The notes under the pieces were generated by a model. The model had not been told where the DNA came from. It ran no database searches and saw only the letters and a program-made list of their open reading frames with translations. Positions 8,705 through 16,921 of a DNA stretch of 61,397 bases are shown piece by piece (the stretch's first letter is position 1; each line of letters begins with the position of its first letter). Source of the DNA: Thiobacillus sp. GTDB taxonomy: Bacteria; Pseudomonadota; Gammaproteobacteria; Burkholderiales; Thiobacillaceae. Made by a program: the position numbers and the translations under genes. The stretch is from positions 1-61,397 of the forward strand of contig NZ_JANJXQ010000235.1 of assembly GCF_024708915.1 (NCBI RefSeq), read 5' to 3'.

Positions 8705-9934
8705 ATGAAAAATTCACACAGCCAGCAAAAACATGGCCTGAAACGTCTGGCCTTGCTGCTCCTGATCGGCAGCTTGTCTGCAACCCTGCTTGCGGGGTGC
8801 GGCGACAAACCGGCACCGGAGCAAGGCGTCTCCCAAAAAACGGAACCCGCAAACCAGGGCACGCAAAAATCCCCGTCAGAAAAACCGGGAGAAAAAGCCG
8901 CCGAGAAACTGCTCGATCTGAGTGACGCGGAGATTCATCAAGCGGGCATCAAGATACAGAAACTGGACCTTCAGGAAAAATCCGACCAGATCGTGGTCAC
9001 CGCCACCATTCAGGCTAATCAGGACAGGCTAGCCCATGTCGCACCCCGGGTACCGGGCCGCATCGTCAAGGTGAATGCCAGCCTGGGCGACCGAGTAAAG
9101 CCTGGCCAGGCACTGGCCACACTCGACAGCATCGAGCTGGGCGAAGCGCGTTCCAGCTATCTTCAGGCAGCGAGCGAGGCGGCGGTGGTGCAGGCAGGTT
9201 TCGATCGCGCCCAGCGGCTGCAAACGGAGAACATCATCCCCGAAAAGGATTATCTGCGCGCCCGTGCCGAGCACGAAAAGGCCCGGGCCGCCCTGCGCGC
9301 CGCCGGTGACAAGTTGCGCATGATGGGCGTCTCCCCGGAGAAACTGTCTGGCTCGGTGTTTCCGCTGACCGCACCCTTTTCTGGCACGGTCATCGAGAAA
9401 AAAGCGGTACTGGGCGAGCTTGCGCAACCAGACGCATCCCTGTTTACCGTGGCCGACCTGTCCACCCTGTGGATCGAAAGCGATCTGTTCGAGAAAGACC
9501 TTGGCAAGGTCAAGGTCGGCGCCCAGGCAGCCGTCACAGTGTCCGCCTATCCGGGCGAAGTGTTCAAGGGGCGGCTCACCTACATCAGCAGCACGATGGA
9601 CAGGGAAACCCGTACGGTCAAGGCGCGGGTCGAAGTGCCGAACACCGACGGCAGGCTGAAACCGGAAATGTTCGCGACTGTAGCGATCGGTACCGGGGGG
9701 AGTGTCAAGGCGTTGCTCGTGCCGGAAGGGGCGGTGTTGCTCTTGCAAGGGCAACCGACGGTATTTGTCGCTGAGAGCGGTGGGTTTGAGCCGCGCGCCG
9801 TGGAAGTGGGTGAACGTACGCAAGGATACGCCGTACTCAAATCCGGCGTGGCAGCCGGCGAGAGCGTGGTAGTGAGCGGCGCCTACGCGCTAAAAGCCCG
9901 ATTGCTCAAGTCGCAAATCGGCGACGCGGATTGA
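8705..9934 (+). CDS. Metal efflux membrane fusion protein, lipoprotein type
   Basis: A 409-residue HlyD/CzcB-family periplasmic adaptor. The signal ends in a lipobox LLAGCGDK, giving a lipidated Cys near residue 32 and anchoring in the inner membrane. A charged low-complexity linker follows (residues 38-65), then barrel-sandwich (VAPRVPGRIVKVNASLGDRVKPGQ), a coiled-coil hairpin (residues 155-210), and beta-barrel segments (PFSGTVIEKKAVLGE, TRTVKARVEVPN). It lacks the His-rich N-terminus of the CzcB at 15311. It lies between the outer-membrane factor and pump genes. Confidence 0.88.
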   Translation: MKNSHSQQKHGLKRLALLLLIGSLSATLLAGCGDKPAPEQGVSQKTEPANQGTQKSPSEKPGEKAAEKLLDLSDAEIHQAGIKIQKLDLQEKSDQIVVTATIQANQDRLAHVAPRVPGRIVKVNASLGDRVKPGQALATLDSIELGEARSSYLQAASEAAVVQAGFDRAQRLQTENIIPEKDYLRARAEHEKARAALRAAGDKLRMMGVSPEKLSGSVFPLTAPFSGTVIEKKAVLGELAQPDASLFTVADLSTLWIESDLFEKDLGKVKVGAQAAVTVSAYPGEVFKGRLTYISSTMDRETRTVKARVEVPNTDGRLKPEMFATVAIGTGGSVKALLVPEGAVLLLQGQPTVFVAESGGFEPRAVEVGERTQGYAVLKSGVAAGESVVVSGAYALKARLLKSQIGDAD

Positions 9935-9944
9935 GGGGGCGGCC

Positions 9945-12900
9945 ATGTTGAATAAAATTGTTGATCTTTCCCTGCGCTACAAGGTGCTGGTGCTGGTGGC
10001 GTTTGTGCTGGTGGTGATGTTGGGCGTGAAAGCCTGGCTTGAAGTGCCGGTGGATGCCTTCCCCGACGTGACGCCGGTGCAGGTGAATATTTATACGGAG
10101 GCACCGGGGCTTGCGGCCGAGGATGTTGAAAAGCTGCTGACCTTTCCGGTGGAGGGTGTCATGGCCGGCCTGCCGGGAGTGGAGGAGATACGCTCGGTGT
10201 CCCTGTTCGGGCTGTCCTATGTCAGTGTGTATTTCAAGGACGACGTGGACATCTATTTCGCCCGCCGCCTGGTGAGCGAAAAGCTGCAGGAGGCCAAGGG
10301 CCGCATTCCAGAAGGCTATGGCGAGCCGGTGCTCGGTGCCAACAGTTCAGGGTTGGGCCAGGTGTTCTGGTACACCATCGAATCCGCCGACAAGAAACTG
10401 TCCGGGATGGATCTGCGTACGCTTCAGGACTGGACGGTACGGCTCGTTCTGCGCACCGCACCCGGGGTGGACGACATCATGTCCTGGGGCGGCGACGAGA
10501 AACAATACCAAGTGCTGATCGACCCGCGGCGGCTTATCAAGTACGGGCTGACCTTCAAGGACGTGATGGAGGCGCTGACCGCCAACAACCGCCAGGTGGG
10601 CGGGCAATACGTTAACCTGGGCCAGGAACAGTACCTGGTGCGCGGCTTGGGCTTGGTTTCCAATACGCAGGACATCGGCGGCATTGTCGTTACCGAAAAG
10701 GAAGGCACACCGGTCTACGTGCGCGACGTGGCCGATGTCAAGGAAGCGCCCTCCCTGCGTAGCGGCGCGGTCACCAAGAATGGTGAGGAGGTGGTGCTTG
10801 GCATGGCGTTGCAGCGTATCGGCGAGAACGCCAAGAACGTGGTGGACGCCGTCAAGGAAAAGCTGAAGACGGTCCAACAAGCCTTACCCCCGGGCGTGAC
10901 GATCAAGCCGGTGTACGACCGCACCGAGCTGGTCGAGAAGGCGGTCAAGACCGCCGAAAACGCCCTCGTTGAGGGTTCAATCCTGGTGGCCATCATCCTG
11001 TTCCTGTTTCTGGGTGAAATCCGTTCGGCGGTGGTGGTGATTCTTGCGCTTCCGCTCGCCATGCTGATCAGCTTCATCCTGATGCAGCAATGGGGCCTGT
11101 CCGCCAACCTGATGTCGCTGGCCGGGCTTGCCGTGGGCATCGGCATGATGGTGGACGGCGCCGTGGTAATGGTTGAGAACGGCTTCCGCCTGCTCAGCCA
11201 CAAGGTCGGACAATCGGTCAACAAGAGCCATGTGATCCTGGAAGCAGCGCGGGAAGTGATCAATCCGACCGTGTTCGCGATCCTGATCATCATCGTGGTG
11301 TTTCTGCCGCTGTTTTCTCTGACCGGGCTAGAGGGCAAGCTTTTCAAGCCCATGGCGCTCACCATCACCTTCGCCATGATCGGTTCTCTGCTGCTGACCT
11401 TGACTTTGGTGCCGGTGCTCAGTTCGCTGATTCTCAAACCCAAGGAGGAGAAAGACACCTTCGTGGTGCGCTGGGCGAAAAGGCTTTACCTGCCGCTGCT
11501 GGACTGGGCCCTGGAGAACAAGCGCAAGATGGTCGGCGGGGCATTGATCCTGTTGATCGGAACCCTCGCCCTGTTTCCTTTCCTCGGCAAGGAGTTCATG
11601 CCGACCTTGCAGGAGGGCGGCATCATGTTCCGCGTCACCAGCATTCCCTCCACCTCGCTGGATGAATCGATCCGCATCTCCGAGGGCATCGAAACCGAAC
11701 TCAAGCATTTCCCTCAGGTGAAATCCGCCATTGCCATGATCGGCCGCGCGGAGAAAGGCGAGACGGCGGACGTCAACTACATGGAAATCCTGGTGGACCT
11801 CAAGCCTCATGAGCAATGGCCGAAGCCGATTTCCTTTCCGGAACTGACGCGGGAAATGCAGGAGGCGCTGGAGAAACAGGTGCCAACCTCCGTCATCGCC
11901 GCCACGCAACCGATCCAGATGCGCGTTGAGGAATTGATTTCCGGCGTGCGAGCCACCCTGGCCTTGAAGCTCTACGGCGAGGATCTGGCCACGCTGGATC
12001 GCTTGTCCACCGAGATCAAGTCCGTACTGGATAAAGTGCCTGGCGTGGCCGACCTTTCCCTGGAAGCCAACAAGGGCAAGCCGCAAATGGTGGTGAAGGT
12101 AAACCGCGAAGCGGCGGCGCGCTTGGGACTCAACGCCGACGATATCCTGGAGATAGTGCAGGCCGGCATCGGCGGCAAGGCCGTTTCCACACTGATCGAC
12201 GGCGTGAAGCGCTTCGACATCCAGGTGTGGCTCGCGCCTGAATTCCGCGACAGCGTTGAAGCCATCAACAACATTCCGATCCGTACCCGCAGTGGCGCGC
12301 TGGTGCCGTTGTCCAGTGTGGCCACGATAGAACTGGACGAAGGTTATTCCTTCGTGCGGCGCGAGCAACTGCAACGCTATGCGGTGATCCAGATGGACGT
12401 GAAAGGGCGTGACGTGGACAGCTTCGTGAAGGAGGCAGCGGCCAAAATCAAAAGCGAAGTGAAGATGCCGGCCGGCTACTGGGTTGAGTGGGGTGGCGCC
12501 TTCGAGAACCAGCAACGTGCCATGGCCAAGCTGGCGCTGATCGTGCCGCTTACCATCGGACTGATCTTCATTCTGCTGTATACGGCGTTCAACTCCCTCA
12601 CCTACGCCACGCTGATCATCGCCAACGTGCCGTTCGCCATCATCGGTGGCGTGATCGGTTTGTTCATCACTGGGCAGTATCTGTCGGTGCCCTCGGCTAT
12701 TGGTTTCATCGCCGTGTTTGGGGTAGCGATGCTGAACGGCATCGTACTGGTGTCCTTCTTGAACGACCAGCGGCGGCAGGGTCTCTCCGTCAGGGAAGCG
12801 GTCAGGCAAGGCGCGGCTTTGCGGCTTCGGCCGGTGTTGATGACGGCCTCCATCGCCATCTTCGGCCTGGTGCCGATGCTGCTTTCCAGCGGCGTCGGAG

Positions 12901-13031
12901 CGGAAACACAGCGTCCGCTGGCAACGGTGGTGGTGGGGGGACTGTTCACCTCGACGGCGCTGACCTTGCTGCTGTTGCCGTTGATGTACGAATGGGTGGA
13001 AAACCGCCGCGAACGCAAACAAGCTAAATAA
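9945..13031 (+). CDS. Heavy-metal efflux RND pump (CzcA/CusA family, first copy)
   Basis: A 1028-residue inner-membrane proton antiporter with 12 predicted helices and two large periplasmic loops. The proton-path helix reads GLAVGIGMMVDGAVVMVEN, with Asp404 and a downstream Glu. The first Asp of the CzcA motif DFGxxxDGA is replaced by Gly, so it belongs to a different heavy-metal-efflux subgroup from the CzcA at 16922. Other family landmarks are DAFPDVTPVQVNIYTEAPG, GKEFMPTLQEGG and a C-terminal RLRPVLMTA. The substrate cannot be assigned. It follows the lipoprotein adaptor by 10 bases and precedes a PII-like gene. Confidence 0.93.
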   Translation: MLNKIVDLSLRYKVLVLVAFVLVVMLGVKAWLEVPVDAFPDVTPVQVNIYTEAPGLAAEDVEKLLTFPVEGVMAGLPGVEEIRSVSLFGLSYVSVYFKDDVDIYFARRLVSEKLQEAKGRIPEGYGEPVLGANSSGLGQVFWYTIESADKKLSGMDLRTLQDWTVRLVLRTAPGVDDIMSWGGDEKQYQVLIDPRRLIKYGLTFKDVMEALTANNRQVGGQYVNLGQEQYLVRGLGLVSNTQDIGGIVVTEKEGTPVYVRDVADVKEAPSLRSGAVTKNGEEVVLGMALQRIGENAKNVVDAVKEKLKTVQQALPPGVTIKPVYDRTELVEKAVKTAENALVEGSILVAIILFLFLGEIRSAVVVILALPLAMLISFILMQQWGLSANLMSLAGLAVGIGMMVDGAVVMVENGFRLLSHKVGQSVNKSHVILEAAREVINPTVFAILIIIVVFLPLFSLTGLEGKLFKPMALTITFAMIGSLLLTLTLVPVLSSLILKPKEEKDTFVVRWAKRLYLPLLDWALENKRKMVGGALILLIGTLALFPFLGKEFMPTLQEGGIMFRVTSIPSTSLDESIRISEGIETELKHFPQVKSAIAMIGRAEKGETADVNYMEILVDLKPHEQWPKPISFPELTREMQEALEKQVPTSVIAATQPIQMRVEELISGVRATLALKLYGEDLATLDRLSTEIKSVLDKVPGVADLSLEANKGKPQMVVKVNREAAARLGLNADDILEIVQAGIGGKAVSTLIDGVKRFDIQVWLAPEFRDSVEAINNIPIRTRSGALVPLSSVATIELDEGYSFVRREQLQRYAVIQMDVKGRDVDSFVKEAAAKIKSEVKMPAGYWVEWGGAFENQQRAMAKLALIVPLTIGLIFILLYTAFNSLTYATLIIANVPFAIIGGVIGLFITGQYLSVPSAIGFIAVFGVAMLNGIVLVSFLNDQRRQGLSVREAVRQGAALRLRPVLMTASIAIFGLVPMLLSSGVGAETQRPLATVVVGGLFTSTALTLLLLPLMYEWVENRRERKQAK

Positions 13032-13038
13032 ACCAACA

Positions 13039-13064
13039 GCGTGCGGCCTGACCGGGCCGCACGC
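13039..13064 (+). promoter_or_regulatory. Intercistronic hairpin between RND pump and PII-like gene
   Basis: Two perfect 10-bp arms (13039-13048 and 13055-13064) flank a 6-base loop, starting eight bases after the pump stop codon. There is no T-run, so it is more likely an RNA-stabilising or attenuating hairpin than an intrinsic terminator. The PII-like gene follows 23 bases later with its own AGGAG. Confidence 0.65.
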
Positions 13065-13087
13065 AATCACTAAACAGGAGAACCCGC

Positions 13088-13435
13088 ATGAAAGAAATCA
13101 AGGCTTATATCCACAACCACCGCATCGCCGACGTGATTCACGCCCTGAAGGAGTCGGGGCAGTGCAATGCGAATGCAGACACTGGCTGCCGCAACCTCAG
13201 TATCATCCCGGTGCAAAGCCTGCTGAAGGCGGTAGACGCCAAGGAACAACACTATTCCATCGATTTAGCCGAGGCGGTCATCAACGAATCCAAGTTGGAG
13301 TTGATTTGCGAGGATGTCCAAGTAGACGAGCTGGTGGACATCATCGGGCGCGCCGCCCGCACCGGTCAAGCCGAGGCGGGGTGGATTTATGTGAGCGATA
13401 TCATCCAGGCAATTCCGGTTGCAGGACGGCCATGA
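13088..13435 (+). CDS. PII-like protein linked to a metal RND pump
   Basis: A 115-residue protein of the PII (GlnB) superfamily: beta-alpha-beta start MKEIKAYIHNHRIADVIHALKE, a T-loop region around residues 36-60 (NLSIIPVQSLLKAVDAKEQH), and the C-terminal signature ARTGQAEAGWIYVSDIIQAIPV. The GlnB T-loop Tyr is not obvious, so uridylylation is unlikely. PII-like proteins encoded beside heavy-metal RND pumps are known as a separate group; their effector and target are poorly understood. Its place directly after the pump suggests regulation of efflux. The start has AGGAGAACCCGC upstream. Confidence 0.82.
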   Translation: MKEIKAYIHNHRIADVIHALKESGQCNANADTGCRNLSIIPVQSLLKAVDAKEQHYSIDLAEAVINESKLELICEDVQVDELVDIIGRAARTGQAEAGWIYVSDIIQAIPVAGRP

Positions 13436-13511
13436 CATCCATAGATATCGGCGGAGTCAAAAACGAACTGCAATACTGCACAAAGCAACCTGAAAGATAC
13501 CAACTGCATCA

Positions 13512-13541
13512 TTGACAGGATAAGTCCGCAGTAATTATAGT
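13512..13541 (+). promoter_or_regulatory. Candidate sigma-70 promoter for czcICBA
   Basis: TTGACA (13512-13517) and TATAGT (13536-13541) are separated by 18 bp. The predicted start of transcription lies at or just before the czcI ATG at 13549, implying a leaderless or nearly leaderless mRNA, or a later true start. No experimental support; the match to both hexamers is good. Confidence 0.4.
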
Positions 13542-13548
13542 GTCGGCC

Positions 13549-13899
13549 ATGCGACGGTTTCTCGTGACCCTTATGCTGTGCCTGCTACCGCTCCAGATAT
13601 CCTGGGCCGCGGTGGCGGAGTATTGCGGGCACGAACAGGACAAAGCCGCACAGCACTTCGGCCATCACGATGATGAGCACAAAGCGTCTTCCGCAAAACC
13701 CGACCCAGACAAGCAGCCCGAGAAATTCAACCTCGGGCACGATCACTGCCATATGTCTGGCTACCTGGGCTTCTTGAACGAGGCCGCTTTCCACACCTCC
13801 GCTCTACCCACTCAGCCTTCGTTGCGATACAACGAAGCGGCTTCTCCTTCCCTCGCTCTGGACAGACCCGAACGTCCCAAGTGGCCCGCTCTCGCCTAA
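13549..13899 (+). CDS. czcI: CzcI-like periplasmic protein
   Basis: A 116-residue exported protein. The signal peptide is MRRFLVTLMLCLLPLQISWA. The mature part is rich in His and Asp (YCGHEQDKAAQHFGHHDDEH and GHDHCHMSGY), which suits Zn/Co/Cd binding, and the tail is Pro/Ala-rich. CzcI precedes czcCBA in Cupriavidus metallidurans and affects czc expression; the same order holds here. The ATG at 13549 is preferred over the GTG at 13540 because the signal peptide fits, although no ribosome binding site is visible for either. Confidence 0.82.
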   Translation: MRRFLVTLMLCLLPLQISWAAVAEYCGHEQDKAAQHFGHHDDEHKASSAKPDPDKQPEKFNLGHDHCHMSGYLGFLNEAAFHTSALPTQPSLRYNEAASPSLALDRPERPKWPALA

Positions 13900-13996
13900 T
13901 ACGGCGGGACGGATGCCACACTTCAAGCTAGCACGCACTTTTTAGCCTGCGCGGTTCCGTTTCGCCGGATTCATCCTTGTTATTTTGGAGAATTCG

Positions 13997-15301
13997 ATGC
14001 GAAGACGTCTATTGCCGCTTGGGTTGGCGGCGCTGTTTTTCAACCCATTTTTTGCACAAACTGTCGATGCCGGACGTAATGGCGCTTATGAAACGCGTGG
14101 TGTCCGCACTCCACGTGCCACCGAACCGGCTGCCACGCTTACCCTGAAGGCGGCGCTAGAACTAGCGCTTGGCGCCAACCCTGAGCTATCGGCCGCCGGG
14201 CACGAGCTAGAGGCGGTTGAAGCCACAATCATTCAGGCAGGTGTCCGGCCCAATCCGCAAATCTCGACCTTAATCGAGGACACGCAGCGGTCTACGCGTA
14301 GCACCACACTGCAACTGAACCAGCCTATCGAACTCGGCGGCAAACGCGCCGCTCGCATCGAAGCCGCCGAGCGTGGACGCGATGCCGCCTCGGCTGAACT
14401 CGACGCCAAACGGGCTGAAATTCGGGCCGCCGTGATAACGGCGTTTTTCAACGTGTTGGCAGCGCAAGAACGTATCCAGCTCGTCCAATCTTCTGTCCTG
14501 CTTGCCCAGCGCGCAACAACTGCTGCTTCACGTCGAGTGACTGCTGGAAAAGTTTCCCCAGTCGAAGAAACCAAAGCACGTGTGGCCGAGGCCGGGGTGC
14601 GGGTGGAGTCGTTCCAAGCTATTAGCGAGCTGAGCATTGCACGCAAGCGCCTGGCGGCCACCTGGGGCAGTCCGTCACCCCGATTCGAGCGTGTAGAGGG
14701 CGCGGTTGAAACCTTGCCAACGCTTCCATCGCTGGAGGAACTGAACACACGTCTCGCCAATGCGCCCAGTCTTTTGCGGGCGCAACTCGAAGTCAATCGT
14801 CGCAAGGCTCTGGCTCAGGTTGAACGCACGCGCCGCATCCCCGATGTGACTGTCAGCTTGGGCACGAAGCGAAACGAAGAGCTAGGGCGCAATCAGGCGA
14901 TTTTCGGCATATCGATCCCGATACCGGTGTTCGACCGCAACCAGGGAAATTTGCTGGAAGCGCTGCGTCGCACTGATAAAGCGCGAGACGAATTAACTGC
15001 CACTGAAGTACGTCTGGGCAGCGAACTGGCGCAGGCCCATGAACGTCTGAATGCAGTACGACAGGAGGTCGATGCGCTACAAAATGACATCCTGCCGGGT
15101 GCGCAAAGCGCCTACGACGCCGCGACCAAAGGTTTCGAACTGGGGAAATTCAGCTTCCTTGAAGTATTGGATGCGCAGCGCACGTTGTTACAAGCAAAAT
15201 CCCAATATTTGCGTACGTTAACCGAAGGGTATCGTGCCGCTGCCGAGATTGAACGCGTGCTCGGCGATACATCATCCGTGACGCTCGCCGTCACTCCGTA
15301 G
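13997..15301 (+). CDS. czcC: CzcC outer-membrane factor
   Basis: A 434-residue TolC-family channel protein of the CzcCBA exporter. The signal peptide ends about residue 25 (NPFFAQTVDA). The two helical repeats begin LTLKAALELALGANPELSAAGHE and NAPSLLRAQLEVNRRKALAQ. A conserved family segment near the C-terminus is GFELGKFSFLEVLDAQRTLLQAK. The start at 13997 follows TTGGAG by six bases; the TTG at 13985 in frame lacks this support. czcB begins ten bases after the stop. Confidence 0.92.
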   Translation: MRRRLLPLGLAALFFNPFFAQTVDAGRNGAYETRGVRTPRATEPAATLTLKAALELALGANPELSAAGHELEAVEATIIQAGVRPNPQISTLIEDTQRSTRSTTLQLNQPIELGGKRAARIEAAERGRDAASAELDAKRAEIRAAVITAFFNVLAAQERIQLVQSSVLLAQRATTAASRRVTAGKVSPVEETKARVAEAGVRVESFQAISELSIARKRLAATWGSPSPRFERVEGAVETLPTLPSLEELNTRLANAPSLLRAQLEVNRRKALAQVERTRRIPDVTVSLGTKRNEELGRNQAIFGISIPIPVFDRNQGNLLEALRRTDKARDELTATEVRLGSELAQAHERLNAVRQEVDALQNDILPGAQSAYDAATKGFELGKFSFLEVLDAQRTLLQAKSQYLRTLTEGYRAAAEIERVLGDTSSVTLAVTP

Positions 15302-15310
15302 GGGCCCAAC

Positions 15311-16903
15311 ATGAAAATTAGTATGAACAAGAAACAAACCATTGCTGTTGCTGCGATTATCGCTGTCAGCATCCTGCTGGGCGGTCTCATTCTCGGTACG
15401 GACAAATCCATGCCGGACAGTGAAGGACAGGATCCAGACAGCCACTCTGAAGCTAAAGGGCATGCCGATGCCGAGCATCATGGCAGCGAAGTTACTAACA
15501 AGCATGATGATTCCGAAAACCATGCGGACGCGGAACATCACGAATCCTCTTCGACCAAGGGTTCTCATGGCGGCAAGTTATTCGTCAAGGGTGACTTTGG
15601 GCTGGAAATCCTGCTTGCTGAAGAAGGGGGTGAGCCGCGCTTCCAAGTCTATCTGCTCAATAAGGGTAAGGCACTCCCGCCAAACGCCGCCAAGGTGTCG
15701 GTGATGCTGATTCGACCGAATGGCGAGAAGCAAAACATCGGCTTTGCGGCGGAAAAGGATTTTCTGAAGAGCACCCAGCCCATCGAAGAGCCACATGTAT
15801 TTGAGGCAACCGTGATTGCTCAAAACGGCAATCAGTCGTTCACGTTTTCTTTTTCCAATGAGGAAGGAAAGATCGAGTTGACCGATGCGCAGATCAAGGG
15901 GGCGGGCGTGACGATTGAGACCGCGGGTGCCGCTCGCATCAAGAGTGCGATGACCCTGCCGGGTGAAATTCGCTTTAATGAAGACAGGACGGCACACGTC
16001 GTCCCCCGCCTTGCCGGCGTGGTCGAAGGTATCTCTGCCAACCTCGGCCAGTGGGTCAAGAAAGGCCAGGTGCTGGCGGTGATTGCGAGTACCGATTTAT
16101 CGGAGCAACGCAGTGAGTTGCTCGCCGCACAGAAACGCCTGTCACTGGCCAGGACGACATTCGAGCGGGAGAAGAAACTCTGGGAAGAGAAGATTTCGGC
16201 GGAGCAGGACTATCTGCAGGCCAGACAGGCGAAGAGTGAAGCAGAAATCGCCGTACACAACGCACAACAGAAATTGAGTGCGATTGGTGCCAGTTCCAAC
16301 GTATCAAGCAGGACTGGCGCGCTTAACCGCTTTGAGATTCGTGCGCCGTTCAACGGCATGGTGGTCGAAAAGCATATCGCCCTGGGCGAATCGGTCAAAG
16401 AAGATGCGAGCATTTTCACTATTTCTGATTTGTCGAGTGTATGGGCCGAGATCATTGTGCCGGCGAAGGATATCAATGTCATCCGGGTCGGCGAGAAGGT
16501 CACGATCAGGGCCACGGCGTTTGAGTCCACGGCGTCCGGAACCGTGTCTTATATCGGTGCATTGATCGGTGAGCAAACACGTACGGCTAAGGCGCGCGTG
16601 ACGCTGTCGAACCCGCAGATGGCCTGGCGTCCTGGGTTGTTCATCAATGTCGAGATCGTCTCCAAGGAAACCCCTGTGCCGGTCGCGGTGTCGTTGGACG
16701 CTGTCCAGAATGTCGACGAAAAGCCCACGATCTTTGTCCGCGTGCCGGGAGGCTTTATCGCCCAACCCGTCACCACCGGCGTGTCCGATGGCAAGACTAT
16801 TGAGGTCGTAAAAGGGCTTAAGTCGGGAACCCAATACGCCGCCGCCGGCAGCTTCACCATCAAGTCGGAGCTGGGTAAAAGCAGCGCTGAACACGCGCAT
16901 TGA
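15311..16903 (+). CDS. czcB: CzcB membrane fusion protein with His-rich N-terminus
   Basis: A 530-residue periplasmic adaptor. It has an N-terminal membrane anchor (residues 9-28) and then a His/Asp-rich segment (residues 35-80, e.g. HADAEHHGSE, ENHADAEHHESS), which probably binds Zn/Cd/Co. A CzcB-specific extra domain follows (residues 85-190), then barrel-sandwich (VVPRLAGVVEGISANLGQW), a coiled-coil hairpin, and a second half (RFEIRAPFNGMVVEKHIALGE). The adaptor at 8705 lacks the His-rich and extra domains, supporting different substrates for the two pumps. Confidence 0.92.
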   Translation: MKISMNKKQTIAVAAIIAVSILLGGLILGTDKSMPDSEGQDPDSHSEAKGHADAEHHGSEVTNKHDDSENHADAEHHESSSTKGSHGGKLFVKGDFGLEILLAEEGGEPRFQVYLLNKGKALPPNAAKVSVMLIRPNGEKQNIGFAAEKDFLKSTQPIEEPHVFEATVIAQNGNQSFTFSFSNEEGKIELTDAQIKGAGVTIETAGAARIKSAMTLPGEIRFNEDRTAHVVPRLAGVVEGISANLGQWVKKGQVLAVIASTDLSEQRSELLAAQKRLSLARTTFEREKKLWEEKISAEQDYLQARQAKSEAEIAVHNAQQKLSAIGASSNVSSRTGALNRFEIRAPFNGMVVEKHIALGESVKEDASIFTISDLSSVWAEIIVPAKDINVIRVGEKVTIRATAFESTASGTVSYIGALIGEQTRTAKARVTLSNPQMAWRPGLFINVEIVSKETPVPVAVSLDAVQNVDEKPTIFVRVPGGFIAQPVTTGVSDGKTIEVVKGLKSGTQYAAAGSFTIKSELGKSSAEHAH

Positions 16904-16921
16904 TACAAAGGAACACACATC

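Noticed and set aside
11328..13070. 580-codon open frame on the minus strand opposite the first RND pump
   Set aside because: Composition is His/Gln/Arg-rich without domains and mirrors codon bias of the real gene.
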